Assembly: GCA_003222855.1 (NCBI GenBank)
Contig: QHXH01000045.1
Coordinates: 1 to 5,721 of the forward strand
Length of the DNA stretch: 5,721 nt
DNA from: Acidobacteriota bacterium
GTDB lineage: Bacteria; Acidobacteriota; Blastocatellia; Pyrinomonadales; Pyrinomonadaceae
Reading direction: 5' to 3'
In this document: piece by piece, positions 4,837 to 5,721 of the stretch
Numbering within the stretch: the first letter of the stretch is position 1
Layout of the letters: each line of letters begins with the position of its first letter
Made by a program: the position numbers and the translations under genes
Notes under the pieces: model-generated
What the model saw: only the letters and a program-made list of their open reading frames with translations
The model's database searches: none
What the model was told of the DNA's origin: nothing

Positions 4837-5721
4837 CTACACCATCGGGCGAAAGCGCCCGACAACTTCCTGCAAACGACCGGTGATCTGGCCTAGCGAA
4901 CAAACCTCCGCGGCTTCGAGCAACGTGGGAAAACAGTTTTCACCGCGCTCGACGGCTCCCGCCAATTTGTCCAGTGCACGCTTGGCTTTCTCTGCGTTCT
5001 TTTTTTTGAATTTCGCAAGCCGATCGACCTGCAACTGCTGTTTGCTCCGCGGAGTACGCGCAAGTTTCACGTCCGGAATTTCATCAGCCCCGTCGCGGTA
5101 GCGATTCAATCCGATGATTGGGCGAGTCCCATCGTAAATTTGTTGTTCGTAACGATGCGATGCGTTTTGGATCTGGCTGCGTTGATAGCGTTCTTCTACC
5201 GCTGCGAGCACACCGCCCAGCCGTTCGATCTCGCGGAATTCATCGAGAATCGCAGCTTCCACTGCGCGCTCGACGGCTTTCATTCCGGGCGAACCGCTCA
5301 GCATGTTCATGGTGTGTTTAAAAATGCCGGATTCCTCAAGCAGGATTGCCTGCCCATGCGCGGCGAGCCGGATCCACTCTTCACTTGGCGTGGTGAACGG
5401 TTCGTCCGCGCTGTTCGAATGACATGAATTTGTGGCGTTCATGTAGGCCAAGACTAATTCCGCGGCGGTGCGGGTGAGATTATTTTTGAACTCGGCGGCA
5501 ATCAGCGAGCGCCCGCTGGTTTGCGTGTGCAATTTATAAAGCTGCGCCTTCGGTCCTGCGCCGAACACGTCACGCATTCCAATCGCCCAGATGCGACGCG
5601 ACACGCGAGCGAGGGCGATGTACTCAGCGTCGAGCCCACAATCGAGAAAGAATGACAGCCGCGGGCCGAATTGATCGACAGGAATGCCGCGCCCGGCGAA
5701 CATTTCTACGTACGCGAATCC
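4837..5721 (-). CDS. C-terminal part of an IcmF-like cobalamin-dependent acyl-CoA mutase (5' end outside window)
   Basis: The frame is open to the window edge and gives the last 294 residues; residue 1 here is the codon at 5721-5719. It is the catalytic mutase domain of the methylmalonyl-CoA/isobutyryl-CoA mutase family, which rearranges acyl-CoA carbon skeletons using adenosylcobalamin. Signs are FAGRGIPVDQFGPRLSFF (8-25), the active-site LHTQTSGRSL (64-73, His65), HSNSADEPFTTPSEE (101-115), GGVLAAVEERYQRSQIQ (169-185) and PIIGLNRYR (201-209). It ends CSLGQITGRLQEVVGRF, very like the end of fused IcmF. No DxHxxG cobalamin-binding domain follows, unlike classic MCM. It should lie N-terminal, as in IcmF, or on a separate subunit. 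NMLSGSPGMKAVERAVEAA (139-157) replaces the usual 'GSYFVEELT'-type stretch. The IcmF assignment needs the missing N-terminal half. Confidence 0.85.
   Translation of the reverse strand, partial: GFAYVEMFAGRGIPVDQFGPRLSFFLDCGLDAEYIALARVSRRIWAIGMRDVFGAGPKAQLYKLHTQTSGRSLIAAEFKNNLTRTAAELVLAYMNATNSCHSNSADEPFTTPSEEWIRLAAHGQAILLEESGIFKHTMNMLSGSPGMKAVERAVEAAILDEFREIERLGGVLAAVEERYQRSQIQNASHRYEQQIYDGTRPIIGLNRYRDGADEIPDVKLARTPRSKQQLQVDRLAKFKKKNAEKAKRALDKLAGAVERGENCFPTLLEAAEVCSLGQITGRLQEVVGRFRPMV
4845..4862. repeat. Perfect hairpin within the last codons of the mutase gene
   Basis: TCGGGCG (4845-4851) pairs with CGCCCGA (4856-4862) around a four-base loop. It lies inside the coding sequence, just before the stop. 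It adds a third strong stem to the hairpin run in the neighbouring gap and may help shape the 3' end of the mutase mRNA. Confidence 0.35.

Noticed and set aside
4837..5703. Met at 5703 as the true start of the mutase
   Set aside because: The frame stays open to the window edge, and the codons before it (reading GFAYVE) fit the mutase family, so the gene simply begins outside.
1..5721. Defence island, prophage or CRISPR system
   Set aside because: No nuclease/toxin pair, phage gene, integrase or spaced direct repeats are visible; the repair genes are ordinary housekeeping types.

Overview
The window is a compact, moderately GC-rich stretch of bacterial chromosome. It holds six substantial protein genes, a seventh gene seen only as its last codons, and short intergenic gaps rich in hairpins. 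Nothing marks it as phage, plasmid or transposon DNA: there is no transposase, integrase, CRISPR array, tRNA or rRNA. The gene mix (NfeD/slipin pair, a TonB-domain protein, THEP1-type NTPase, DUF72 protein, IcmF-like acyl-CoA mutase) and the hairpin-type intergenic repeats would fit an environmental bacterium, perhaps Verrucomicrobiota. That assignment is an impression, not something the sequence proves.

Layout, left to right. Positions 1-60 are the probable tail of an NfeD-like gene, overlapping the start of a slipin (SPFH/band 7 membrane protein, 47-829, +). A convergent uracil-DNA glycosylase-family gene follows (868-1563, -). Sixty-nine bases further on, transcribed the other way, is an Fpg/MutM-type DNA glycosylase (1633-2427, +), so two base-excision-repair enzymes share one divergent promoter region. 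The gap 2428-2643 carries a 74-bp inverted repeat that looks REP/REPIN-like. It precedes an exported protein with two TonB C-terminal domains and no TonB anchor (2644-3351, +), which ends at a strong hairpin. After a 135-bp gap lies a THEP1-type nucleoside triphosphatase (3487-4002, +). Its stop codon abuts that of a convergent DUF72/YecE-family gene (4003-4731, -). A 105-bp gap packed with palindromes separates this from the 3' part of a cobalamin-dependent acyl-CoA mutase most like IcmF (4837-5721, -), whose 5' end lies outside the window.

The genes fall into small separate units rather than one pathway: a membrane-quality pair (NfeD/slipin), a DNA-repair pair (UDG/Fpg), an envelope protein, an NTPase, and a possible mutase-DUF72 transcription unit. 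I found no convincing new multi-gene system. The points most worth a second look are the anchorless tandem-TonB protein, the REPIN-like repeat, the divergent repair pair, the palindrome cluster beside the mutase, and non-consensus residues in the glycosylase and mutase motifs.
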